36,128 bases of DNA from positions 1 through 36,128 of the IMG/VR virus record IMGVR_UViG_3300032105_000061; one strand, given 5' to 3'. This document shows positions 30,467 through 36,128 of the stretch, piece after piece (the first letter of the stretch is position 1; each line of letters starts with the position of its first letter). Under the pieces are notes generated by a model, which made no database searches, had not been told where the DNA came from, and was given only the letters and a program-made list of their open reading frames with translations. This stretch comes from a virus. The position numbers and the translations under genes are program-made.

Positions 30467-30651
30467 ATCCTGCTCTCTGCTTTTTTCTCTTTGTAGATTT
30501 CCTCCCGATCAATCAGGAATGTCTTGTTTGCATAAAAACCAAGCCGCACATGGTGGGCTTTGATATTTCGAATTTCGATTGTGAATTTTTCACCAGACGA
30601 TTCGTGCGTAACGATTATTCGTTGTCCTTCTGTTCTGGTAAGACTCAGCAT
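30463..30651 (-). CDS. csrA: CsrA-like RNA-binding regulator
   Basis: A 62-residue protein aligning by eye with bacterial CsrA over its length: start MLSLTRTEGQRIIV with the RNA-contact residues L4 and R6, a middle VRLGFYANK, and IDREEIYKEKK with the conserved Arg-Glu-Glu-Ile-Tyr. There is a small insert near residues 16-22 (HESSGEK). CsrA dimers bind GGA motifs in mRNA leaders and control translation or stability. As a phage gene it might reprogram host metabolism or time phage genes. Shine-Dalgarno TATAGGAG, upstream hairpin at 30670-30695. Confidence 0.88.
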   Translation of the reverse strand: MLSLTRTEGQRIIVTHESSGEKFTIEIRNIKAHHVRLGFYANKTFLIDREEIYKEKKAESRI

Positions 30652-30663
30652 TTTTGCTCCTAT

Positions 30664-30695
30664 AAAAATCCGGAGCCAGGTTTCCCCGACCCCGG
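30664..30695 (-). terminator. Terminator-like hairpin with GAAA tetraloop before csrA
   Basis: On the minus strand an 11-bp stem (three G-T pairs) closed by a GAAA tetraloop, ending in CCGG A and then five T. It lies between the DUF932 stop (30704) and the csrA start (30651). It may partly end transcription so that csrA and recT are made at lower level, or serve as a leader structure. GGA motifs lie in the stem base (CCGGA) and in the Shine-Dalgarno (ATAGGAG). Confidence 0.65.
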
Positions 30696-30703
30696 CCTTC
30701 AGG

Positions 30704-31870
30704 TTATGTCGCTATGGGAACCGGAACTGGCTCGCACATCCGCATCCAACTGGCATCGGTGATGTCGATCAGCCTGGAGCCAATCACTTCAAGGTCTGAT
30801 GCCCTATCGTAATCGACCACTTCACTGTTAGCGACCTTTGTTACCGCATTGACTACTCCCCACCTCGAATAGTCCCGGTCTTCGATCAGGTTCCTGAGCA
30901 CTTCGTCCGACTCGGTTTGATTGAGTCCATGATCTTTCGCAAGCAATTCGATTGCCGGAATCGGGTATTTGATTCCGTCGCCCTCTCGCAAGCTTCTGAG
31001 TTTGTCGCCCATCTGGTTCACGAACTCAGGTGTTGCAATTGCGTGTATGACGTCATTCACCTGGCTGAGAATCGTTTCGTCCTCAGGTTTCTTGCTCTTG
31101 TCCGACAAAATTTCGAAGCCTTCGCCCTCGATCAATGCTCCGCCGAGGTGACCGCGCTTGTATTCGAAGGCATCGGTTTTCCCGAACACGCAACCGTTGT
31201 AGCAGAAACTGCGATAAAAGAACGCCGATATCGACACTGAACCTGAGCCAATCTCCGAGTTGCGGAGACAGAAGCCCGGCTGAATAATGTCCGGTGTTCC
31301 ATCGCGAGTTTTACCAATTTCCTGTTTCATTTCCTCGCCGGTCAAAAGCACTTTGACGTAGAGGTTGCGGTCGGTCACTTGCGAACTGAGCAAGGTTGTT
31401 TCCAGATTGCCCCTGACGATAGCGGGCAACGCGGCTCCGAGCACCTGGTCATTGTCGATTCTCTTGTACCAATTCGACAGAAATGCTCTCAGTTTATTGT
31501 CCATCGTTCGCAACAGGCGAGTTCCCGGCTCACGTTCGAATAACTTGTTGACCGCATCCATGACGATATCGGTGTGGTCCTCAAGCATCCGGGCATAAAA
31601 CTTCCACGGAATTTGCAGCAGACCCGCTATCTGTCGGTGAGCGTGTTCCGTTATCTCTAATCGTTCGAGACAGGCAAGCCCGGTAACCGGGTAATTTTCG
31701 GCAACTTCCGATTCCTGCCCGTTCTGCAAAACGACAGCCACGTTACCTGGGAATCCGGGCATCGGCACCATTCGAACATCGTTCCTGGTCGATGCGACGT
31801 AATCCTTTTTCGCGTGTGACTGGCGCTGCACTTCCGTAAGCAGTGCTTCGATTGTCATTCCACTTTTCAT
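30704..31870 (-). CDS. DUF932 domain protein
   Basis: A 388-residue protein of the phage/plasmid DUF932 type: ITEHAHRQIAGLLQIPWKFY, then TRLLRTMDNKLRAFLSNWYK, LRNSEIGSGSVSISAFFYRS and YGALI-like EYKRGHLGGALIEGE. The family occurs in early regions near recombination genes; its function is not settled. There are two close ATG (31870 and 31858) and no good Shine-Dalgarno, so the start is approximate. Ends 9 nt before the csrA leader hairpin. Confidence 0.85.
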   Translation of the reverse strand: MKSGMTIEALLTEVQRQSHAKKDYVASTRNDVRMVPMPGFPGNVAVVLQNGQESEVAENYPVTGLACLERLEITEHAHRQIAGLLQIPWKFYARMLEDHTDIVMDAVNKLFEREPGTRLLRTMDNKLRAFLSNWYKRIDNDQVLGAALPAIVRGNLETTLLSSQVTDRNLYVKVLLTGEEMKQEIGKTRDGTPDIIQPGFCLRNSEIGSGSVSISAFFYRSFCYNGCVFGKTDAFEYKRGHLGGALIEGEGFEILSDKSKKPEDETILSQVNDVIHAIATPEFVNQMGDKLRSLREGDGIKYPIPAIELLAKDHGLNQTESDEVLRNLIEDRDYSRWGVVNAVTKVANSEVVDYDRASDLEVIGSRLIDITDASWMRMCEPVPVPIAT

Positions 31871-31936
31871 TATTTCTACGCCTGTTCAGGCATCGGAACT
31901 GATACCAGCGAGCGCCCTGTCACGACGCTCAAGTTA

Positions 31937-32143
31937 TCAACTACATTCAGTCGCCTCGTAAGCATCCGATGCAATTATTATCGGCTCAAGTCCGTTTGCG
32001 ATTCGATTGGGACTGGCCCGCGCTATGCAACCGCGGCAAACGGCGTGTCGAACTCCATCGATACGAACGCCAGGCACCGTGTTGGGGTTGTAAGTCATCA
32101 TTGCCCCACAAATGCAATTACCGATCACGAACATATAACCCAT
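31937..32143 (-). CDS. Small zinc-ribbon protein
   Basis: A 68-residue protein with two Cys pairs: NCICGAM (near residue 9) and AVCRGCIAR (near 35), spaced like a zinc ribbon. MGYMFVIGNCICGAMMTYNP at the start. GGGAG lies 9 nt upstream. Starts 2 nt after the preceding gene stop. Similar small zinc proteins are common in phage early regions. Confidence 0.65.
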   Translation of the reverse strand: MGYMFVIGNCICGAMMTYNPNTVPGVRIDGVRHAVCRGCIARASPNRIANGLEPIIIASDAYEATECS

Positions 32144-32144
32144 T

Positions 32145-32306
32145 TCATTTACTCCCTGTTGATGTTTTTTGTGCTCTCTGCACGGCTTCGATCACCTCCG
32201 ATGAAAGGAGGCCAGCAGCAACATTCTTATCAAGGTTCCAGTCTTCAAGGTCTTCGATGGTCTCGACGATTACATCGTCAACGATAATTTCTAGTCTAAT
32301 TTCCAT
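32145..32306 (-). CDS. Small acidic hypothetical protein (53 aa)
   Basis: Begins MEIRLEIIVDDVIVETIEDL and ends QKTSTGSK; a strand then a helix with many acidic residues. The leader reads GGAGTACACGAA before the ATG, the same as in two neighbouring genes. It overlaps the upstream gene end by 11 nt. Too short for a listed family. Confidence 0.58.
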   Translation of the reverse strand: MEIRLEIIVDDVIVETIEDLEDWNLDKNVAAGLLSSEVIEAVQRAQKTSTGSK

Positions 32307-32523
32307 TTCGTGTACTCCGTGTTAGGGTAGCCGCAGCCGCTTCGATTGATTTTTCTGCATCGATCAGATGATCGTGCGTTCTGCGAACTGCAGGAAACGG
32401 CACATTGATCGTGTCGAAAACATGGTCGCGGATTTCTGCAATCACGATACGTACCTTGCGCAATTCTTTCACGAGGTCGCAAACCTCGACTGCATGTTTG
32501 ACTCTATCCTGTGATGCACTCAT
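32296..32523 (-). CDS. Small helical hypothetical protein (75 aa)
   Basis: A 75-residue protein starting MSASQDRVKHAVEVCDLVKE, then KVRIVIAEIRDHVFDTINV and a helical end with DAEKSIEAAAATLTR. The leader AGGAGTACACGAT precedes the ATG. Possibly a coiled-coil early protein. Not recognised. Confidence 0.6.
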   Translation of the reverse strand: MSASQDRVKHAVEVCDLVKELRKVRIVIAEIRDHVFDTINVPFPAVRRTHDHLIDAEKSIEAAAATLTRSTRNGN

Positions 32524-32544
32524 ATCGTGTACTCCTATTGACGA

Positions 32545-32715
32545 TCAGTCACCAATGATAGTTACGCTCCACTTCGGGTCGCGGCAGAACTTGTTGGCCT
32601 CGGCTTCGGTAAGAGTGCTGTGAATTTTCGGCTTGATGGCATTCACTAGGCCCAGCACCTGGTACTGCCATTTATTTTCCTCGATCTGGTCTTGCTTCAA
32701 AGTTAGCTTTTTCAT
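32545..32715 (-). CDS. Small hypothetical protein, first gene of the early operon (56 aa)
   Basis: The ATG at 32713-32715 lies 7 nt after AGGAG in the leader AGGAGTACGACA. It encodes MKKLTLKQDQIEENKWQYQV and ends VTIIGD. It is the first gene after the non-coding gap 32716-32863, so its promoter should lie there. The function is unknown. Confidence 0.62.
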   Translation of the reverse strand: MKKLTLKQDQIEENKWQYQVLGLVNAIKPKIHSTLTEAEANKFCRDPKWSVTIIGD

Positions 32716-32863
32716 TGTCGTACTCCTGTTTGAGACATTTCGGGCGAGTGCCCTCAGTTGAAATAATACTCCGCCGACGACAGAACGGCTAGCAACTGTC
32801 CAGTTTTTCAGCGGTTATTTTCCCCGTTCCACAGGGCCGCTGGCAGACAACGGATACAGCGGT
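32716..32863 (-). promoter_or_regulatory. Intergenic control region before the early operon
   Basis: 148 nt between the spanin genes and the early operon. It has a -10-like TATTAT (32761-32770 region) with no good -35, a palindrome AACTGgaCAGTT (32794-32805) where an operator might be, and three related 6-mers (32857-32862, 32837-32842, 32809-32814) of which the middle can pair with either outer one, as in an attenuator. This is one of only two real gaps. No terminator with a T-run is seen after the spanin gene. Confidence 0.45.
32794..32805. promoter_or_regulatory. Palindrome, candidate operator
   Basis: AACTG and CAGTT flank GA. A perfect 5-bp inverted repeat about 25 nt upstream of the TATTAT element. 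A repressor or activator site is possible but not supported by a second copy. Confidence 0.3.
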
Positions 32864-33175
32864 CTAGTCGATGAGCTGGACGACCTGGGCCTCGTACCAC
32901 AACCAAAATGCGGAGATTCTCGCGTTACATAAGTCGAGCGTTTGCAGCAGCGAAAGGAACTCGCCGGGCAGGTCTAGCCATTGTGCATCGAGTGATGGCA
33001 ACCCGACGCGATCACAAGGCGGCAATTTGCTTTTCGGTATTTCAATCGGGGTTAGTTGCGGTACCCGGATTATTTCGAGTTCGGTTATAGGTGGCAACTG
33101 CGTCGCGCATCCCGACAAGCTGACCAGAAGCAACGCGCTCACCAGCACAGAAAAAGTCATCGTCTTCGATTTCAT
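32864..33175 (-). CDS. o-spanin (Rz1-like lipoprotein)
   Basis: A 103-residue lipoprotein: a signal peptide MKSKTMTFSVLVSALLLVSL, lipobox LSGC with Cys23, then a Pro-rich mature stretch (ATQLPPITELEIIRVPQL). The gene begins inside the i-spanin gene in another frame and extends beyond it (overlap 134 nt), as in Rz/Rz1. It anchors in the outer membrane and joins the i-spanin to fuse membranes at lysis. About 80 mature residues. Confidence 0.85.
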   Translation of the reverse strand: MKSKTMTFSVLVSALLLVSLSGCATQLPPITELEIIRVPQLTPIEIPKSKLPPCDRVGLPSLDAQWLDLPGEFLSLLQTLDLCNARISAFWLWYEAQVVQLID

Positions 33176-33521
33176 TTGTCGCAGCCTCCAACGCAGCCAA
33201 TTGTTCCTCGTGTTCTATTTCCTTCGCAAGAATGGCCGCAGCGATTTCCTTTTCAGCAGCCCGCGTGTTATCCAGGCGTAGTTTTTCCCCGGTTGCAAGA
33301 TCTGTTTGGATACGCACGAGTTCGGCAGTGATCTCAACGTTGTGATCGTTCGCATCGCGAAGCGCCTGATTTTCGCACTCAAGCACGGCTGTTGCGTTTT
33401 TTTCCCAAGCCGCCCTGAGCAAATATCCGGTGAGTGCATTCGAAGCGAACAATCCGATTAAAATATAAACCAAAACAGGCCCGGACAATCGACCGACCAA
33501 CCCTGCAAGCGTTCCAATCAT
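33042..33521 (-). CDS. i-spanin (Rz-like)
   Basis: A 159-residue protein with one N-terminal TM anchor (about residues 12-33) followed by a periplasmic coiled coil (ECENQALRDANDHNVEITAE to LAALEAATNEI) and a short Cys/Gly end, the Rz topology. The o-spanin gene overlaps it out of frame. It is ATGA-coupled to the capsid-cement-like gene. Works with Rz1 at the last step of Gram-negative lysis. Confidence 0.83.
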   Translation of the reverse strand: MIGTLAGLVGRLSGPVLVYILIGLFASNALTGYLLRAAWEKNATAVLECENQALRDANDHNVEITAELVRIQTDLATGEKLRLDNTRAAEKEIAAAILAKEIEHEEQLAALEAATNEIEDDDFFCAGERVASGQLVGMRDAVATYNRTRNNPGTATNPD

Positions 33522-33925
33522 GCGTGTGTGACGCCGCTTTGCAAGATTCCGAGTTTCAAGATATTCGCAGTTGTCGCAATCCCGACAACGGTCGTGAAGT
33601 TACCGACAGCAGCATCGGCCTCCGGTGCAAGCGCACCGGGTGCAGCGCCGATAATGTACGTTTGGCCGATTGCGAGAATCGCGCCCATGTCGATTGTGCC
33701 GGTAATTCCATACTCGACAGGCTGCAATGCAGCCGCATCATTCAAGGCAACGCCGACGCAAGCAGCATCAGCGACTGCCTGATCCTTTTCGCAAAGTTCG
33801 AGTTCACCATCAGTCGCCTTGAAAAGCGAATCGCCAGCGGTGATCGCTTCGCCCGCAATTCCGCGCTTGGTAACCAGGTCCAGTCCCGGTTTGACGTTGG
33901 CGGGAACAACTACTAAGTCGACCAT
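33518..33925 (-). CDS. Capsid cement/decoration-type protein
   Basis: A 135-residue protein with the pattern of small cement proteins: KPGLDLVTKRGIAGEAITAG, then VGVALNDAAALQPVEYGITG, GQTYIIGAAPGALAPEADAA, and TTVVGIATTANILKLGILQS. Such proteins decorate capsids and stabilise them. It lies inside the lysis genes, away from the capsid gene, which is unusual. ATGA-coupled to the i-spanin gene. Confidence 0.72.
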   Translation of the reverse strand: MVDLVVVPANVKPGLDLVTKRGIAGEAITAGDSLFKATDGELELCEKDQAVADAACVGVALNDAAALQPVEYGITGTIDMGAILAIGQTYIIGAAPGALAPEADAAVGNFTTVVGIATTANILKLGILQSGVTHA

Positions 33926-33948
33926 CTTATTTCCTCGTCCATTTCAAT

Positions 33949-34401
33949 TCAGAGCAATCGTCTGACGCTCAAGATTCTCGATATGTCGTAGCTCGAAATT
34001 CTAACACTATTCGATTGGTTTCCGCCAAGCAGTTGCACGAAGTGCCCTGCTTGTCCCGCGTAGAACCCCACATGGCCCGGTGCGGTCGTGTTCTCGATTC
34101 CTGGCTGATCGCCCGATCCGCGCTGTAGCACAACGATATCGAACCCGGCCTGTGCATTCGGTAATCCGACTTCCTTTCCAACCGTCAGCCAGGATCGTGC
34201 GAGCAGACTTTTCGACCGGGGCAGGCGCAGCAGTTTGCAAATGTAATTGACGAATGCAGAACACCACGGCACCTCGTCATTCTGCGGCCAGTTGTTATCG
34301 AGTTTCAACATCGCAAGAATCTGCGGGTTGTCCATCGCACCGCCGACTTCGTCCGTGCCGACGAACACCTGTGCAATATCAAATGCCGTGACGTTCATCA
34401 T
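33949..34401 (-). CDS. Endolysin, TIGR02594/CHAP-NlpC-like amidase
   Basis: A 150-residue peptidoglycan hydrolase with the Cys-His core: WPQNDEVPWCSAFVNYICKL (catalytic Cys) and TAPGHVGFYAGQAGHFVQLL (catalytic His), as in TIGR02594 proteins. No signal peptide, so it needs a holin. ATG overlaps the upstream stop (ATGA). The length suits a single catalytic domain. Which bond it cuts is not visible. Confidence 0.8.
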   Translation of the reverse strand: MMNVTAFDIAQVFVGTDEVGGAMDNPQILAMLKLDNNWPQNDEVPWCSAFVNYICKLLRLPRSKSLLARSWLTVGKEVGLPNAQAGFDIVVLQRGSGDQPGIENTTAPGHVGFYAGQAGHFVQLLGGNQSNSVRISSYDISRILSVRRLL

Positions 34402-34772
34402 ATATCAGGCTCAACAGTGCAGCCTTCGGTTCGGTGACAGTTAATTTTTGTATCGAGTTCCCTGATCTCCGATTCGATTTCATCAACGTCCTCTGCCGCG
34501 TTCCCATCTTCGGGGTTTCTCCGCACATCGCGCTTCGCCTCGCGCAATTCACTCTGCAATGCAGACTTTCGAATGTTCAGAATTTGTACGGCGGTGCTGG
34601 TTTGGTACGTGTCGATTTTTTTCTCGAGCCGATTCAAGTCGACAGTGAACAACGGTCGCCCGATTCCGGAGGCCGGCCACACCACGACGATTATCGTAAG
34701 CAGCGTCCCGATGCTCATGCCGATGAAAGTGTTCTTGGTGATTTCGTGCCCTGCGATCTTCGCCACTTGCAA
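34398..34772 (-). CDS. TM plus coiled-coil protein in the lysis cassette
   Basis: A 124-residue protein: one TM segment (about residues 17-35, FIGMSIGTLLTIIVVVWPAS) then a long charged coiled coil (SALQSELREAKRDVRRNPED to ESEIRELDTKI) and a Cys-containing tail (CHRTEGC). It may be a lysis regulator, antiholin or pinholin-type protein. It couples by ATGA to the endolysin. No family is recognised. Confidence 0.6.
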   Translation of the reverse strand: MQVAKIAGHEITKNTFIGMSIGTLLTIIVVVWPASGIGRPLFTVDLNRLEKKIDTYQTSTAVQILNIRKSALQSELREAKRDVRRNPEDGNAAEDVDEIESEIRELDTKINCHRTEGCTVEPDI

Positions 34773-34783
34773 GCCTGCCTTTT

Positions 34784-35233
34784 CTATTTAGGTGTACCGA
34801 CAACAGCATGAACGTGATTGATTCCGTTGTCCAACTCGGCACCGCCATTGTAACGAATACGGGTGGTGATGACCGCCTTAAGCTCGGTGTCGTCGAGTGG
34901 CTCGATATATTCAACCGTTCGGTTGGTGCTGATAAAGTGCCACACGTCAAGCGCATCACCACCAGTGGGTGCGTCGTCGACAATATCTTTACTGAACTTC
35001 ACTGCGTACAGACCATCATTCAAATGATTCGGCATGATCCAGTCGGTTGCAGCTTGCAATTGCGTTTGCCTTACACCCTCGGTTTTTTCGATTGTTCCGT
35101 CCACACGAATCCGTAAAATCGCTATTGCAGTGTTGCCATTTTCAACTGCATGGTGAATATTGTCGCGACCAGTGACGGTAACAACTGGCACAAGTACCAA
35201 TCTTTGAATGATGCTGCAGAGCAATAAGCCCAC
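34784..35233 (-). CDS. Tail-fibre-associated hypothetical protein
   Basis: A 149-residue protein started at GTG 35231-35233 inside the fibre stop (TAGTG). It begins with hydrophobic strands (MGLLLCSIIQRLVLVPVVTV) and continues with beta-rich segments (GTIEKTEGVRQTQLQAATDW, then LDDTELKAVITTRIRYNGG). Position after the fibre gene suggests a fibre assembly chaperone or particle protein; the hydrophobic start is not a clear signal peptide. The function is unknown. Confidence 0.6.
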   Translation of the reverse strand: MGLLLCSIIQRLVLVPVVTVTGRDNIHHAVENGNTAIAILRIRVDGTIEKTEGVRQTQLQAATDWIMPNHLNDGLYAVKFSKDIVDDAPTGGDALDVWHFISTNRTVEYIEPLDDTELKAVITTRIRYNGGAELDNGINHVHAVVGTPK

Positions 35234-36128
35234 TAGCTAAAATTCTCTGCAAACGTGCCAATCAAAGTTGTTTTGGCGTCGCGTGAGCGAAGGTTAATCA
35301 GGAATCGGCCATTGGCAACATTCAAATTCGGTGCGATGCCCTCCGGCCAGCCAACGGTCCCGGCGATAGCCGTATCCCACGCAATCGTGCGTGGCGTTAC
35401 GCCCTGTGTAACCTCGATTTCCAATTGACCGAGTCGACTCGTAGCGGGCCAGTTGGTGATCGTCAATGTCGTGATGCTTGCAGCATCCAGATTCAACAAT
35501 ACCGACTGACCTGTAGTGTAATTGATCGTCGTACTCGCAACACCCGTCACCACCTGGTGCCTGACTGCAAAATCATCCATCAATGCGCGGATAATAGAAT
35601 TGTCCTGCCAGTTCCAATTATTGGCTATATTCGCAGACGCAGTTCTATCAAGAAGATTCGCTTCGAGGATGCCTCCATAACTGGTGCCAGTTATTGCATC
35701 GAAATCTGCGTCGGTGGAACCAGCGATGAGACTCGTGATGTTGGTCATAGTAACCGTACCAGCAGTTATAGCTTTCAAGTCAATATCGCCACCATTAGGC
35801 ACTGAAAGATCAAGTTGATTTGGTGTTGCACTCGTGGCCCCCCAGCCACGAATAGTTGGATTCAATGAGTTGTCAAAACTGTTACCGAAAATTATAATTA
35901 AATTCTGGTCATCGGCACCGGCACGGAAAGAGGCGTTACCCGTACTTGGGCTACTAACAATCCCGGCAGTGTTTAAAAACTGCCATATTCCAAATACATT
36001 TTCATTGGCCGATTTGTTGAGTAAATTTGCGTCGGCAATGCCATCGTGCAAATGACCAAGCATCGAATACGCAGCGTCGCCCTCGGCCGGCGTCAGGAAA
36101 AGCGCGTCGCCCTCGGCCGGCGTCAGGA
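35233..36128 (-). CDS. Tail tip hub/fibre protein, C-terminal part (continuation of the gene at 1-3749)
   Basis: This is the same reading frame as the gene at 1-3749, entered through the 30-bp repeats at the window end and closed by TAG at 35233-35235. An ATG at 36061-36063 could be mistaken for a start, but codons upstream are open and in frame with the other side of the junction, so it is internal. The segment has two SLIAGSTDADFDAITG/ANLLDRTA-style repeats (compare the region just after the decapeptides with residues about 130-150 further on), typical of trimeric phage fibres. The C-terminal ~100 residues are rich in Thr, Ile and Asn and look like a beta-structured tip. The next gene starts inside the stop (TAGTG). 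Confidence 0.82.
   Translation of the reverse strand, partial: LTPAEGDALFLTPAEGDAAYSMLGHLHDGIADANLLNKSANENVFGIWQFLNTAGIVSSPSTGNASFRAGADDQNLIIIFGNSFDNSLNPTIRGWGATSATPNQLDLSVPNGGDIDLKAITAGTVTMTNITSLIAGSTDADFDAITGTSYGGILEANLLDRTASANIANNWNWQDNSIIRALMDDFAVRHQVVTGVASTTINYTTGQSVLLNLDAASITTLTITNWPATSRLGQLEIEVTQGVTPRTIAWDTAIAGTVGWPEGIAPNLNVANGRFLINLRSRDAKTTLIGTFAENFS
36077..36128. repeat. Terminal direct repeat, right copy
   Basis: Identical to bases 1-52. It is flanked on the inner side by fibre coding sequence in the same frame, so joining the two ends restores one continuous gene. It could be an assembler overlap, or a real longer tandem array that stopped the assembly. Confidence 0.9.

Noticed and set aside
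32864-33281. Plus-strand ORF opposite the spanin genes (32871-33281)
   Set aside because: The minus strand shows a TM-plus-coiled-coil protein and a lipobox protein in the classic overlapping arrangement; the plus ORF has neither motif nor ribosome site.
35233-36063. Separate tail protein started at ATG 36063
   Set aside because: The frame is open upstream through the window end and continues at base 1 to GTG 3749, so the ATG is internal.

Overview
The window is an almost complete, and probably circularly closed, genome of a tailed double-stranded DNA phage with a siphovirus-type tail. The first 52 bases are identical to the last 52, so the unit length is about 36,076 bp if the ends are an assembly overlap. 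All genes I can support lie on the minus strand and are packed with ATGA, TAATG or TGATG stop/start overlaps. The host is probably a Gram-negative bacterium: there is an overlapping two-component spanin pair with a lipobox and a second lipoprotein, and Shine-Dalgarno sites of the AGGAG/GAGGTG type are common. A csrA-like gene and a P1 Ref-like nuclease would suit a proteobacterium, but the species cannot be told. I see no integrase, repressor, DNA polymerase, helicase, tRNA or CRISPR array.

Layout in the direction of transcription (falling coordinates). (1) Early or recombination operon, about 32.7 to 23.5 kb: small proteins sharing a GGAGTAC leader, a zinc-ribbon protein, a DUF932 protein, a phage CsrA preceded by a terminator-like hairpin, a RecT annealase, a YqaJ/lambda-type exonuclease, a membrane-anchored winged-helix candidate, a run of small unknown proteins, a Ref-type HNH nuclease and a VRR-NUC/PD-(D/E)XK nuclease. 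It ends at a strong intrinsic terminator (23417-23443). (2) Start of the late operon, 23.3 to 18.5 kb: a holin-like two-TM protein, small structural-type proteins, a LamG-like protein, an HK97-gp10/gpZ-like protein, a lipoprotein and an HNH nuclease. (3) An accessory block, 18.2 to 14.6 kb: DUF4031, small unknowns, a class I SAM methyltransferase, a ParB/Srx-domain protein and a TET-associated-type glycosyltransferase (TAGT). (4) Packaging, head and tail, 14.6 kb to base 1 and across the junction: TerS, TerL, gpW-like connector, lambda-type portal, protease-capsid fusion, head-tail joining and tail-terminator proteins, tail tube, tail assembly chaperone with a +1/-2 frameshift, tape measure, minor tail protein, and a tip/fibre protein of about 1530 residues split by the window ends. 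(5) Lysis, 35.2 to 32.9 kb: a TM/coiled-coil protein, a TIGR02594-type endolysin, a capsid-cement-like protein, and Rz/Rz1.

Points most worth following: the modification-like cassette (TAGT, ParB/Srx, methyltransferase) next to the terminase with no recognisable TET/JBP oxygenase; the phage CsrA with GGA motifs in its leader; and the frameshift in the tail chaperone at a nine-A run. The only longer non-coding gaps are 23310-23466 and 32716-32863. Domain names come from recognising motifs by eye, not from searches.
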